Both the position numbers and the translations under genes were made by a program. Source: Sphingobacteriales bacterium (GTDB lineage Bacteria > Bacteroidota > Bacteroidia > Chitinophagales > Chitinophagaceae). Taken from it: a stretch of 64,000 nucleotides of DNA. Position 1 is the first letter of the stretch, and each line of letters opens with the position of its first letter. The stretch spans positions 47,500-111,499 of the forward strand of contig JAAXIF010000019.1 in assembly GCA_012270485.1 (NCBI GenBank). The letters run 5' to 3'. Positions 55,209 to 64,000 of the stretch are shown here, in pieces. The notes beneath the pieces were generated by a model. That model ran no database searches. It was given only the letters and a program-made list of their open reading frames with translations, and had not been told where the DNA came from.

Positions 55209-57431
55209 ATGCGAATAAATATGGGGTGGACATGTACTTTATGGTCGTGTCTACTATTCAATATACACTTACAAGCACAACAAAAAAAAGACAGCATTTC
55301 AACAGATAACGAGTCCGTTAATCTGAATGAAGTAACCGTATATGCAAACAAATTTGCCGAAAGATCCGGTCGTGTTGCTCAAACTGTAAAAAGTATCCGA
55401 GACAAGAATACATTGAATATGCAGGCCAATACCGGCGATATCCTCATCAATACCGGAACTTTATTTGTACAAAAAAGTCAGCAAGGGGGTAGCAGTCCGG
55501 TAATACGTGGTTTTGAAGCAAGTCGTGTATTGCTTACCGTTGATGGAATCAGGATGAACAATGCTATATACAGAGCCGGACATCTACAGAATGTCATTAC
55601 CATCGACAATATGATTCTCGACAGAATGGAGGTATTGTATGGTCCATCATCAACACTGTATGGTAGTGATGCCTTAGGTGGTGTAGTGAGTATGTACACC
55701 CGAAATCCAAAATTATCTAGCGGTACAACAACAGAAGTTTCCGGCAGCAGTACGCTTCGTTATACCAGCGCCATTGATGAACAAAGAGGTAATGTCATAT
55801 TCAATATTGGTGGAACAAAATGGGCATCGCTGACATCAGTGACATACGGAACTTTTGGTGATATGAGACAGGGTAAGAACAGAAACAGTAAATACCCTGC
55901 TTTTGGTTTAAAACCATTTCTTGTTCAAAGAGTCGGGAATACAGATATAGCTGTTCCTAATCCCAACCCTAATCAACAAACGCCCTCCGGCTATGAACAG
56001 ATAGATGTATTACAGAAGTTTTTATACAAAGCATCTGATAAAGTTGATCACATTTTTAATTTTCAGTTTTCCAATACAGGAGATATCCCTCGTTATGATC
56101 GACTCAGTGAAGGCACATTGGCAGCACCTGTGTTTGCCGAATGGTATTACGGTCCGCAGTTACGCAACTTGGCATCCTATCATCTCAATGTTTCCCAACA
56201 ATATGGCTTTTTTCAAGACTTGAAACTCACTGCCAGTTTTCAGGATATCGAGGAGAGCAGAATAACACGTCGATTCAATAATAACAATAAAGATTATCGA
56301 TGGGAAAAAATCAATGTATTCGGATTGAATTTTGATGCGAAACACTACAAGGGTAAACATGAACTTCATGTAGGCGCTGAAAGTTATACCAATTTCGTTC
56401 GTTCAACAGCAGAACGCCGCAATATTGTAACCGGAGCACTGAGCAGAATTACTACCCGATATGCTGATGGTCCTACAAAAATGGCATCTAATGCATTGTA
56501 CGCACAACACACGTATAAGATCACTGACGAGTGGACTTTGAACGATGGCATTAGATTGAATTTGATAAGATTGGATGCCAGGTTTGCAGATACTACGCTT
56601 ATGCATTTCCCCTTTAATAAGGCGCAACAAAATAATATCGCCGTTACAGGAAATATTGGACTGGTATATGCTACAAAAGACAATTTCCGACTAGCCATGA
56701 TTCTTAGCAGTGGTTTCCGCACTCCTAATGTAGATGATCTGTCGAAAGTGTTTGATACCAGAACCGGTATTGTAGTAGTACCCAACCCTAATATCAAACC
56801 TGAATATACATACAATGGAGAGCTGAGTATTGCCAAACAAACCAAAGCATTTTCATTAGGTGCTTCATTATTTTATACCATTTTCAGAAATGCACTTGTG
56901 CTGGATAAATACAAGTTTAATGGACAAGACAGTATTTTATACAGTGGTGTACGCAGTGCTGTATTTGCCAATCAAAATAAAGCCAGTGCTTATGTAACAG
57001 GCTTTAGTTTAAACGGTTCTCTTACCATTGCAAAAGGAACAGCGATAGATGGAGTATTTACCTATACCTATGGAAGATATACCGATCAAAACAAAGTGAA
57101 GGTTCCATTAGATCATATTCCACCGGTATATGGAAGAATAGGTCTTAAAACACAACAGGACACTTGGAATGCAGAATTTTATACTTTATTCAATGGGTGG
57201 AAGAGATTAAAAGATTATAATCCGAACGGAGAAGACAATTTACAATATGCAACAGCAGATGGAATGCCTTCATGGTTTACTTTGAACCTGAGAGCAGGAT
57301 TGTTTATCACTAAAAAACTACAATCGGTACTATTATTAGAGAATCTTACCGATAAGAATTACCGCTATTTTGCCAGTGGTATTTCTGCTCCGGGAAGAAA
57401 TCTGTCTATTTCATTGAAAGTAGATTTCTGA
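55209..57431 (+). CDS. TonB-dependent heme/hemoglobin-type receptor
   Basis: A 740-residue outer-membrane receptor. After the signal peptide, the plug (LNEVTVYANKFAERSGRVAQTVKSI; GGSSPVIRGFEASRVLLTVDGIRMNNAIYRAGHLQNVITID; PSSTLYGSDALGGVV) resembles heme or hemoglobin receptors of the HmuR/HpuB type. The C-terminus ends in an aromatic residue (SISLKVDF), as expected for a barrel. It follows the heme-binding protein gene, supporting heme or iron uptake, though copper or other metals remain possible. Confidence 0.85.
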   Translation: MRINMGWTCTLWSCLLFNIHLQAQQKKDSISTDNESVNLNEVTVYANKFAERSGRVAQTVKSIRDKNTLNMQANTGDILINTGTLFVQKSQQGGSSPVIRGFEASRVLLTVDGIRMNNAIYRAGHLQNVITIDNMILDRMEVLYGPSSTLYGSDALGGVVSMYTRNPKLSSGTTTEVSGSSTLRYTSAIDEQRGNVIFNIGGTKWASLTSVTYGTFGDMRQGKNRNSKYPAFGLKPFLVQRVGNTDIAVPNPNPNQQTPSGYEQIDVLQKFLYKASDKVDHIFNFQFSNTGDIPRYDRLSEGTLAAPVFAEWYYGPQLRNLASYHLNVSQQYGFFQDLKLTASFQDIEESRITRRFNNNNKDYRWEKINVFGLNFDAKHYKGKHELHVGAESYTNFVRSTAERRNIVTGALSRITTRYADGPTKMASNALYAQHTYKITDEWTLNDGIRLNLIRLDARFADTTLMHFPFNKAQQNNIAVTGNIGLVYATKDNFRLAMILSSGFRTPNVDDLSKVFDTRTGIVVVPNPNIKPEYTYNGELSIAKQTKAFSLGASLFYTIFRNALVLDKYKFNGQDSILYSGVRSAVFANQNKASAYVTGFSLNGSLTIAKGTAIDGVFTYTYGRYTDQNKVKVPLDHIPPVYGRIGLKTQQDTWNAEFYTLFNGWKRLKDYNPNGEDNLQYATADGMPSWFTLNLRAGLFITKKLQSVLLLENLTDKNYRYFASGISAPGRNLSISLKVDF

Positions 57432-57459
57432 TCACGCTAACTATCTATTGTATTGTTTT

Positions 57460-57490
57460 AAAGCCCGCTGACGAAAGATCAGCGGGCTTT
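57460..57490 (+). terminator. Terminator of the TonB receptor gene
   Basis: A perfect 12-bp stem (57460-57471 with 57479-57490) with a 7-nt loop and a T-rich 3' end lies between the receptor and engB. Confidence 0.9.
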
Positions 57491-57505
57491 TAGTTACTTT
57501 GCAGC

Positions 57506-58138
57506 ATGCAGATCCGTAAAGCCTCTTACCTAATATCCAGTCCCACTTTCGATAAATGTCCCAAACCGGACAAACCGGAGTATGCATTTATTGGAAGAAG
57601 TAATGTGGGTAAATCATCCTTGATCAATATGATCACGGGACAAAGAAGTCTGGCCAAAACTTCTGCTACGCCGGGAAAGACACAACTCATCAATCATTTT
57701 GTCATTGAAAGCAGCGCAGCAGAAAAAGGACCTCGTGAACAATGGTATCTGGTGGATCTGCCCGGCTATGGTTATGCTAAAAGATCTCAGAGTGATAGAA
57801 GAAGATGGGAACAGATGATTGAAGGATACTTTAGAAAGAGAACTAATCTTACTCAAATATTTGTGTTGATCGATAGCAGACATGGTCCACAAAAAAATGA
57901 TCTGGAGTTTATTAGTCAGCTAGACAAATGGGGTGTTGTATTTTCATTGGTTTTCACCAAAACCGATAAGGAAAAACCCGCGGTTGTAGAAAGAAATATC
58001 AAAGCTTTTTTTGATACCCTTAGAGAGAGTTGGCAGTTTTTGCCAAGACATTTTGTGACGAGTGCGGAGAAGAAATTGGGGAGAGAAGAAATGTTGGAAT
58101 TTATTCAACAATGTAATCAAGCGTTTCAAGGGTCTTAG
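57506..58138 (+). CDS. engB: Ribosome biogenesis GTPase EngB (YihA/YsxC)
   Basis: A 210-residue GTPase needed for 50S assembly. The G1 loop is FIGRSNVGKSSLINMITG, G3 is LVDLPGYGYAK and G4 is FTKTDKEKP. The start is at 57506. It precedes a palindromic intergenic element on the same strand. Confidence 0.95.
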   Translation: MQIRKASYLISSPTFDKCPKPDKPEYAFIGRSNVGKSSLINMITGQRSLAKTSATPGKTQLINHFVIESSAAEKGPREQWYLVDLPGYGYAKRSQSDRRRWEQMIEGYFRKRTNLTQIFVLIDSRHGPQKNDLEFISQLDKWGVVFSLVFTKTDKEKPAVVERNIKAFFDTLRESWQFLPRHFVTSAEKKLGREEMLEFIQQCNQAFQGS

Positions 58139-58183
58139 GATTTAGCTTTCATCTAGGGTACATGATAAAAATCAGTGATGGAA

Positions 58184-58304
58184 CGCAGATTTTTATGATG
58201 GTTTATGATGGTAATCTATCGGCGCTCATCATAATAATCATAAAAAATCTGCGGCCTATAAAAGCTTGAAAACTTTTGGAAAGTTTCGAAACTTTCTAAA
58301 AGTT
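58184..58304. repeat. Two palindromic elements after engB
   Basis: An imperfect 27-bp inverted repeat (58184-58210 with 58227-58253; one indel) and a second hairpin (58271-58286 with 58289-58304; one mismatch). They lie between the convergent engB and nucleotidyltransferase genes and look like dispersed intergenic repeats with terminator function. Confidence 0.65.
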
Positions 58305-58323
58305 GATCCTCTTTCCGGCGATG

Positions 58324-58638
58324 TCATAATGTGATGCCTTCTTTGGTTGCATAATATACAATATGACCTAATAACAGTTTTTTTTCAGCCCATTCATTTC
58401 TTGTTTGAAGAATGATATCGAAGGGGGTTTCAAAATCATGTGTAAGTTGTTTTCGTATATTTTTTTCATACCCTAACTTGGACTTGCTATCTAAATCCTG
58501 ATCGGTAACGATCAGCAGGTCTACATCACTTGATACAGAAGCCTCTCCACGTGCCCGTGAACCGAATAATATAACATTCGCCCCAGGCAAAAAACTGTGG
58601 ATAGATCGTTTGATATCTTCATGTATCAACTTACGCAT
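58324..58638 (-). CDS. Minimal nucleotidyltransferase (MNT family), solitary
   Basis: A 104-residue minimal nucleotidyltransferase. The motif GSRARGEASVSSDVDLLIV gives GS followed by the DxD pair, and DFETPFDIILQTRNEW supplies the third acidic residue. MNT proteins usually pair with a HEPN toxin in a type VII toxin-antitoxin system, but no HEPN gene is adjacent: upstream on this strand lies the tracrRNA and cas9. The start is set at 58638 (MRKLIHEDIKRS). It may be an orphan or a remnant. Confidence 0.85.
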   Translation of the reverse strand: MRKLIHEDIKRSIHSFLPGANVILFGSRARGEASVSSDVDLLIVTDQDLDSKSKLGYEKNIRKQLTHDFETPFDIILQTRNEWAEKKLLLGHIVYYATKEGITL

Positions 58639-58741
58639 ACTTAAAATTATTAAAAAAACAGGGAAAAAGTTTTGAATATTAAAATATATTTCTATATTGT
58701 TATTCCCCATATGTTTCCATCGATCTTATAACAGATCTGAA

Positions 58742-58820
58742 TAAAAAAGCCCCGTATTGTAAGACGAGGCGGCTTAAATGTTTTCACAACGGAATAATCC
58801 TTATTGTGATTTGCTTTCAG
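58742..58820 (-). ncRNA. tracrRNA of the type II-C CRISPR system
   Basis: The minus strand carries an anti-repeat (58804-58819, 16 bp perfectly complementary to bases 2-17 of the CRISPR repeat in crRNA orientation), then a nexus-like region (AAGGATTATTCCGTTGTG) and a terminal hairpin (58750-58769) with a T-run to 58742. The 5' end near 58820 is inferred from the promoter. The layout and size match Bacteroidota II-C tracrRNAs. It pairs with crRNA to guide Cas9 and RNase III processing. Confidence 0.9.
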
Positions 58821-58823
58821 TTA

Positions 58824-58854
58824 TAAAACTATAAATGATTTTTTATATGAGCAA
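58824..58854 (-). promoter_or_regulatory. tracrRNA promoter inside the cas9 start
   Basis: On the minus strand, TTG (58852-58854) and TAGTTTTA (58824-58831, one mismatch to TAnnTTTG) are exactly 20 nt apart, the usual spacing of the Bacteroidota housekeeping promoter. The predicted transcript starts at the anti-repeat. It spans codons 1-3 of cas9. Confidence 0.65.
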
Positions 58855-61800
58855 GAAAATTTTAGGGCTTGATTTGGGTGTTACATCAATTGGATGGGCT
58901 TTAATTGAAGAATTAGAATCAAATAAAAAAATTCTAGGAATGGGCTCGCGTATTGTACCACTGAATACAGATGAGAAGACTGAGTTTTCAACTGGCAATA
59001 AAATATCAAAAAATCAAACCCGCACAATTAAAAGAACCCAAAGAAAAGGCTATGATCGCTATCAGCAACGAAGGGCAAATTTGACAAGGGTTTTACTTGA
59101 ACGTAAAATGTTTGATGAGCAACTTTTTAAACTAAGTAGTTTAGAACTCTGGGGATTAAGGGCTAAAGCTGTTAAAGAGAAAATTTCATTAACAGAAATT
59201 GGTCGTGTTTTGTATCACTTAAATCAAAAACGAGGATATAAAAGTTCAAGAACTGATGCAAACATGGATAAAAAGGATACAGATTACGTTGCAACGGTAA
59301 AAGGAAGGTATCAGACTTTAAAAGATTTAGGATTTACTATTGGTGAAAAATTCTACCAAGAGCTCAAAGCTAACGAGTATTATAGAATAAAGGAGCAGGT
59401 CTTTCCGCGAGAAGCATATATTGAAGAATATGATTCCATAATGCTGGAGCAGTCACATCATTATCCAGAAATTATTACAAAGGATTTAATCCATAAAATC
59501 AAGTTTGAAATTATTTATTACCAACGCCCACTTAAATCGCAAAAAGCTCTTGTAAGCAAATGCGAACTCGTAGGATTTTGGACAAAAGATAAGACTGGAA
59601 AGCAAATATTTGTAGGTCCTAAAGTTGCTCCAAAATCATCTCCATTATTCCAGTTGTGCAAGATTTTGGAGACCATTAATAATTTAAGTCTAAAAGTCAA
59701 AAATCCTGAAATATCTAAGCATAAATGGTTAGACTTTTATCCTTCTCAAGAACAGAAAAATACTATATCTAAGTATCTAAATGAAAATGAAAATTTAACG
59801 TATGCAGAGCTGTTGAAAATTTTAGGTCTTAGAAAGGAAGACGTTTATGCAAATAAACAAATTATAAATGGATTGCAGGGAAACACAACTGTCACTATAC
59901 TAAAGAAACTGATCGATAAAAAGCATCTGCAATTCGATCTGAAAATAATCACTAAAGAAGACGCGAAGCAGTTAGTAGATAGAAAAACGGGAGAAGTTCT
60001 TTGTGAAGAACTATATGCCGAAGTGTCTTCATCGTTTGAAGTAGAGCCGTTATATCAGCTTTGGCATACAATATATTCAATTAAAGAAGAAAAGGAATGT
60101 CAAGAAGTATTAATAAAAAAATTAGGTGTTGATAATGAAATAGCGTTACAACTGTCGAAAATAGATTTTACGAAGCAGGGTTTTGGCAATAAGTCTTCTA
60201 AAGCGATTAGGAAAATACTACCCTATCTAATGCGGGGACATGTTTATTCTGATGCATGCGAATTTGCTGGGTATAATCATAGCAAAAGTCTGACAAAAGA
60301 AGAAAATCAGAAAAGAGTAATTGCGGAAAAATTAGAACTCTTACCTAAAAATAGTTTGAGACAGCCTGTAGTTGAAAAAATTTTAAATCAATCCATAAAT
60401 ATAGTTAATGCAATAATTAATCGTTTTGGAAAGCCTGATGAAATTAGGGTTGAGCTTGCAAGAGAATTGAAGCAGAGTAAAGATGAAAGGAATCAAGCAG
60501 AACAAAGAAATAAAGCCAATGAGAGGCTGAATGCAGAGATTGCCAATAGATTGTCCGAATTCGGCTTACCTGGAACTAAACGATACATACAAAAATATAA
60601 GTTCATATTCCCATCACAGAGTAGAAATTTAAAAGATGCACACGTTGAAAATACTTGTATTTATTGTGGCAAATCATTTAGCATAGCCGAAGCTTTAACT
60701 GGTGATAATTTTGATGTTGATCACATAGTTCCAAAATCATTGCTTTTTGATGATTCACAAACAAATAAAGTGCTTGTACATAGAAGCTGTAATGCCTCCA
60801 AAACCAATCAAACAGCTTATGATTTCATAGCCAAAAAAGGGGAATCTGAGTTAAACGGATATATTGAACGTGTAGATGAATGGTTTAAAAGGGGGATTTT
60901 ATCATATTCTAAGATGCAGAGATTAAAAGTTTCTTATCAAGAATATTTAGAAAGAAAATCTAAAAAAAAACAAACTGATTCTGATATAAAGCTTTGGGAA
61001 AGCTTCATCGAAAGACAATTGAGGGAAACGCAATATATCTCAAGAAAAGCAAGATATATTTTCGAAAACATCTGCAACAAAGTATCAACAACAGAAGGCA
61101 CCGTAACTGCTGAGTTAAGAAGATTATGGGGTTGGGATGATGTTTTAATGAACCTCCAGTTGCCTAAGTATAAAGAATTAGGCTTAACTCAGATCAAAGA
61201 GTGGACAAGTGATCATGGTAGAAAAAAACATAAAAAAGAAGAAATAATTGAGTGGACAAAACGAGATGACCACAGACATCATGCAATTGATGCTTTAGTA
61301 GTCGCATGTACAAAACAAGGCTATATTCAAAGAATTAATACTCTAAGTTCTAGTGATGCAAAAGATGCAATGCGGAAAGAAATTCTTGAATCTGCTCTAG
61401 TTTTCGATGAAAAGAGAAATCTGCTAGAACAATACTTAATTAAAGAAAGCCCCTTTAGCACCTCAGAAGTTGAAAAAGAAGCATCAAAAATTATCATCTC
61501 ATTTAAATCTGGAAAAAAAGTAGCAACTAAGGGTATCAGAAAAGTTAAAATAAACGGAATAAAGCAGGTTGTTCAAAAGAATATCATTGTACCAAGAGGT
61601 GCCCTTAGTGAAGAATTTGTTTACGGTAAAATCAAAAAAATTGAAAAAAATAAACCTTTAAAGTACTTATTTGAAAATCCCAGTAAGATTGTTGAACTGG
61701 AAACTAAAAAGCTTATTATAGATCGTTTGAATGAATTTAATCAGGATACGAAAAAGGCTATTCAATCAACAAAAAAGAATCCACTATTAACAACAAAAGG

Positions 61801-62593
61801 AATTGCTATCGAATTTGGTAATTGTTTCAAAGATGAGTATGTGATTAAATACCCATTACAATCTTTAAAAGCAAAAGATATTGATTTTATTGTTGACAAA
61901 GGAGTAAGAGACATTATTCAAAAGCATTTAGCAAAATTTGATGGTAAGGAAAAAGAAGCTTTTAAAGAACCTGTTTGGTTTAACGAAGAGAAAAAAAATC
62001 AGATTAGAACTGTAAGAAGCTTCACAGGTTTGTCTGCTGTTGAACCTGTTTCAAAAGATAAAAAAGGAAATGATATTGGCTTTGTAAAACCCGGTAATAA
62101 TCATCATATAGCCATTTATAAAAACGGCTCTGGTGAATTTTCGGAGCATTCATGTACTTTTTGGCATGCAGTAGAAAGATTAAAATTTAAAATAGCCGTA
62201 ATTATTAAAGACTCCAATCAAATATGGACTGATATTATCAACAAAGAATTACCTGACTCTTTTATTGAGAAATTACCAGAAGATAATTTAAAGCTAGAAT
62301 ATGTATTGCAACAAAACGAAATGTTTATTCTAGGTATGCATAATGAAGAACTAGAAACGGCAATTATTAATAACGATTATTCACTACTAAGTAATTTCAT
62401 TTACTTGGTTTGGAGTATAGCAGATAATGATTACTGGTTTAGGCATCATCTTGAGACAAAGAATTCTGATTTAAAGAAAGTTACGACAGCGAAAGATTCT
62501 AAAAGATACTATCGTACAAGCCTTAATGGATTTTTAAAACTGAATCCTGTCAAAATAAAAGTTGATTGTTTAGGTAGAATTATAAGGTTGTAG
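58847..62593 (+). CDS. cas9: CRISPR-associated endonuclease Cas9 (type II-C)
   Basis: A Cas9 of about 1248 residues. RuvC-I is KKILGLDLGVTSIGWAL with catalytic aspartate at about residue 9; the arginine-rich bridge helix is RTIKRTQRKGYDRYQQRR. RuvC-II is IRVELARELKQ (E about 536). The HNH domain has CIYCGK and DVDHIVPKSL with catalytic histidine near 626, followed by CNASK. RuvC-III is HHAIDALVV with catalytic histidine and aspartate near 812 and 815. The rest is the PAM-interacting region. The start at 58847 is preferred to 58835. It is followed directly by cas1; the absence of csn2 and cas4 marks II-C. It looks more A/T-rich than cas1 and cas2. Confidence 0.98.
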   Translation: MSKKILGLDLGVTSIGWALIEELESNKKILGMGSRIVPLNTDEKTEFSTGNKISKNQTRTIKRTQRKGYDRYQQRRANLTRVLLERKMFDEQLFKLSSLELWGLRAKAVKEKISLTEIGRVLYHLNQKRGYKSSRTDANMDKKDTDYVATVKGRYQTLKDLGFTIGEKFYQELKANEYYRIKEQVFPREAYIEEYDSIMLEQSHHYPEIITKDLIHKIKFEIIYYQRPLKSQKALVSKCELVGFWTKDKTGKQIFVGPKVAPKSSPLFQLCKILETINNLSLKVKNPEISKHKWLDFYPSQEQKNTISKYLNENENLTYAELLKILGLRKEDVYANKQIINGLQGNTTVTILKKLIDKKHLQFDLKIITKEDAKQLVDRKTGEVLCEELYAEVSSSFEVEPLYQLWHTIYSIKEEKECQEVLIKKLGVDNEIALQLSKIDFTKQGFGNKSSKAIRKILPYLMRGHVYSDACEFAGYNHSKSLTKEENQKRVIAEKLELLPKNSLRQPVVEKILNQSINIVNAIINRFGKPDEIRVELARELKQSKDERNQAEQRNKANERLNAEIANRLSEFGLPGTKRYIQKYKFIFPSQSRNLKDAHVENTCIYCGKSFSIAEALTGDNFDVDHIVPKSLLFDDSQTNKVLVHRSCNASKTNQTAYDFIAKKGESELNGYIERVDEWFKRGILSYSKMQRLKVSYQEYLERKSKKKQTDSDIKLWESFIERQLRETQYISRKARYIFENICNKVSTTEGTVTAELRRLWGWDDVLMNLQLPKYKELGLTQIKEWTSDHGRKKHKKEEIIEWTKRDDHRHHAIDALVVACTKQGYIQRINTLSSSDAKDAMRKEILESALVFDEKRNLLEQYLIKESPFSTSEVEKEASKIIISFKSGKKVATKGIRKVKINGIKQVVQKNIIVPRGALSEEFVYGKIKKIEKNKPLKYLFENPSKIVELETKKLIIDRLNEFNQDTKKAIQSTKKNPLLTTKGIAIEFGNCFKDEYVIKYPLQSLKAKDIDFIVDKGVRDIIQKHLAKFDGKEKEAFKEPVWFNEEKKNQIRTVRSFTGLSAVEPVSKDKKGNDIGFVKPGNNHHIAIYKNGSGEFSEHSCTFWHAVERLKFKIAVIIKDSNQIWTDIINKELPDSFIEKLPEDNLKLEYVLQQNEMFILGMHNEELETAIINNDYSLLSNFIYLVWSIADNDYWFRHHLETKNSDLKKVTTAKDSKRYYRTSLNGFLKLNPVKIKVDCLGRIIRL

Positions 62594-63840
<1,247 letters not shown>

Positions 63841-63953
63841 AAATAGGATAGTCTAAACTTTAACCCAGCAGATAAAACAAGCGCTCAGAAGCCCATTTTT
63901 CAGCGAACACGATCTTTGATAACCCTTACCGGTATTGCATTTCAGCCAATCCT
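63841..63953. other. Region between cas2 and the CRISPR array
   Basis: A 113-nt non-coding stretch. It contains an inverted fragment of the repeat (63905-63923) and then a 30-nt spacer-sized segment (63924-63953) next to the terminal repeat. In crRNA orientation this is the downstream, leader-distal end. Confidence 0.75.
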
Positions 63954-64000
63954 GTTGTTATCAAAGATCGTTGTTCCTGAAATTGAAAGCAAATCACAAC
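63954..64000 (-). CRISPR. Terminal 47-nt CRISPR repeat
   Basis: The window ends with one complete 47-nt repeat of the Bacteroidota II-C type: in crRNA orientation (minus strand) it begins GTTGTGATTTGCTTTC and ends ATCTTTGATAACAAC. Bases 2-17 pair perfectly with the tracrRNA anti-repeat. Only one unit is inside the window; the array continues to the right. Orientation shows transcription towards cas2. Confidence 0.92.
63962..63992 (-). promoter_or_regulatory. Promoter-like signal inside the CRISPR repeat
   Basis: In crRNA orientation, repeat positions 9-11 read TTG (63990-63992) and positions 32-39 read GATCTTTG (63962-63969), one mismatch from TAnnTTTG, with exactly 20 nt between them. Transcription would start near the 3' end of the repeat and enter the next segment. 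Confidence 0.5.

Noticed and set aside
63905..63923. Inverted repeat fragment as a plus-strand promoter into the array
   Set aside because: It contains GATCTTTG on the plus strand but no TTG at the needed distance upstream.

Overview
The window comes from a member of the Bacteroidota. Evidence includes two TonB-dependent receptors (one with a carboxypeptidase-like N-terminal domain), 2TM and DUF4783-type proteins, an S23 four-helix-bundle gene, a SpoT/Rel enzyme, starts without clear Shine-Dalgarno sites, and promoters of the TTG / TAnnTTTG type. A Chitinophagaceae-like relative is the best guess, but that placement is inference. No rRNA or tRNA gene was recognised.

Layout. 1-13,300: mostly minus-strand genes (MBL hydrolase, UMF1-type MFS, HIT, GreA, 2-hydroxyacid dehydrogenase, RsmA), then PdxA and a mutarotase-like protein on plus, then a LolA-like protein, an ABC-2 exporter, a winged-helix regulator and a run of small membrane proteins. 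13,400-18,500: a TonB receptor, HxlR regulator, pirin, DoxX, YCII and a Crp-type regulator. 18,600-23,000: ATP synthase genes atpB-E-F-H-A closed by a strong terminator, without atpG. 23,000-34,000: a nucleotidyltransferase pair, an MsbA-like exporter, SpoT/Rel, PurA, a very acidic protein, PabB, a lytic transglycosylase and GatA. 34,000-48,000: TatA/E, RplS, an S23 protein, RNase Y, ZapA, PheT, DnaB, RsmE, an L,D-transpeptidase, a GNAT protein and DnaX. 48,000-58,700: a YjdI-CDGSH fusion, an eIF1/SUI1 protein, a TPR histidine kinase, NadC, GpmI, a heme/TonB cluster, EngB and a lone nucleotidyltransferase.

58,742-64,000 holds a type II-C CRISPR-Cas locus: divergent tracrRNA, cas9, cas1, cas2 and the first 47-nt repeat, which ends exactly at the window edge. 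tracrRNA and repeat orientation both indicate that the array is transcribed towards cas2, opposite to the cas genes. The tracrRNA promoter appears to lie inside the start of cas9. A promoter-like signal with the same 20-nt spacing lies inside the CRISPR repeat, so each repeat may start its own crRNA. A truncated, inverted repeat copy sits exactly 30 nt beyond the terminal repeat.

The other outstanding signal is in the gaps between housekeeping genes. At least ten gaps contain degenerate tandem repeats with a strict 7-bp period. The base composition of the unit changes from place to place (GTCCATG-like, GCTTGTA-like, GACTTTT-like, GTTGACA-like, ATATTGA-like), yet the period holds without indels over as many as ten units, and many blocks are arranged as inverted pairs. 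They produce false N-terminal extensions on several reading frames and reach into at least two real genes.
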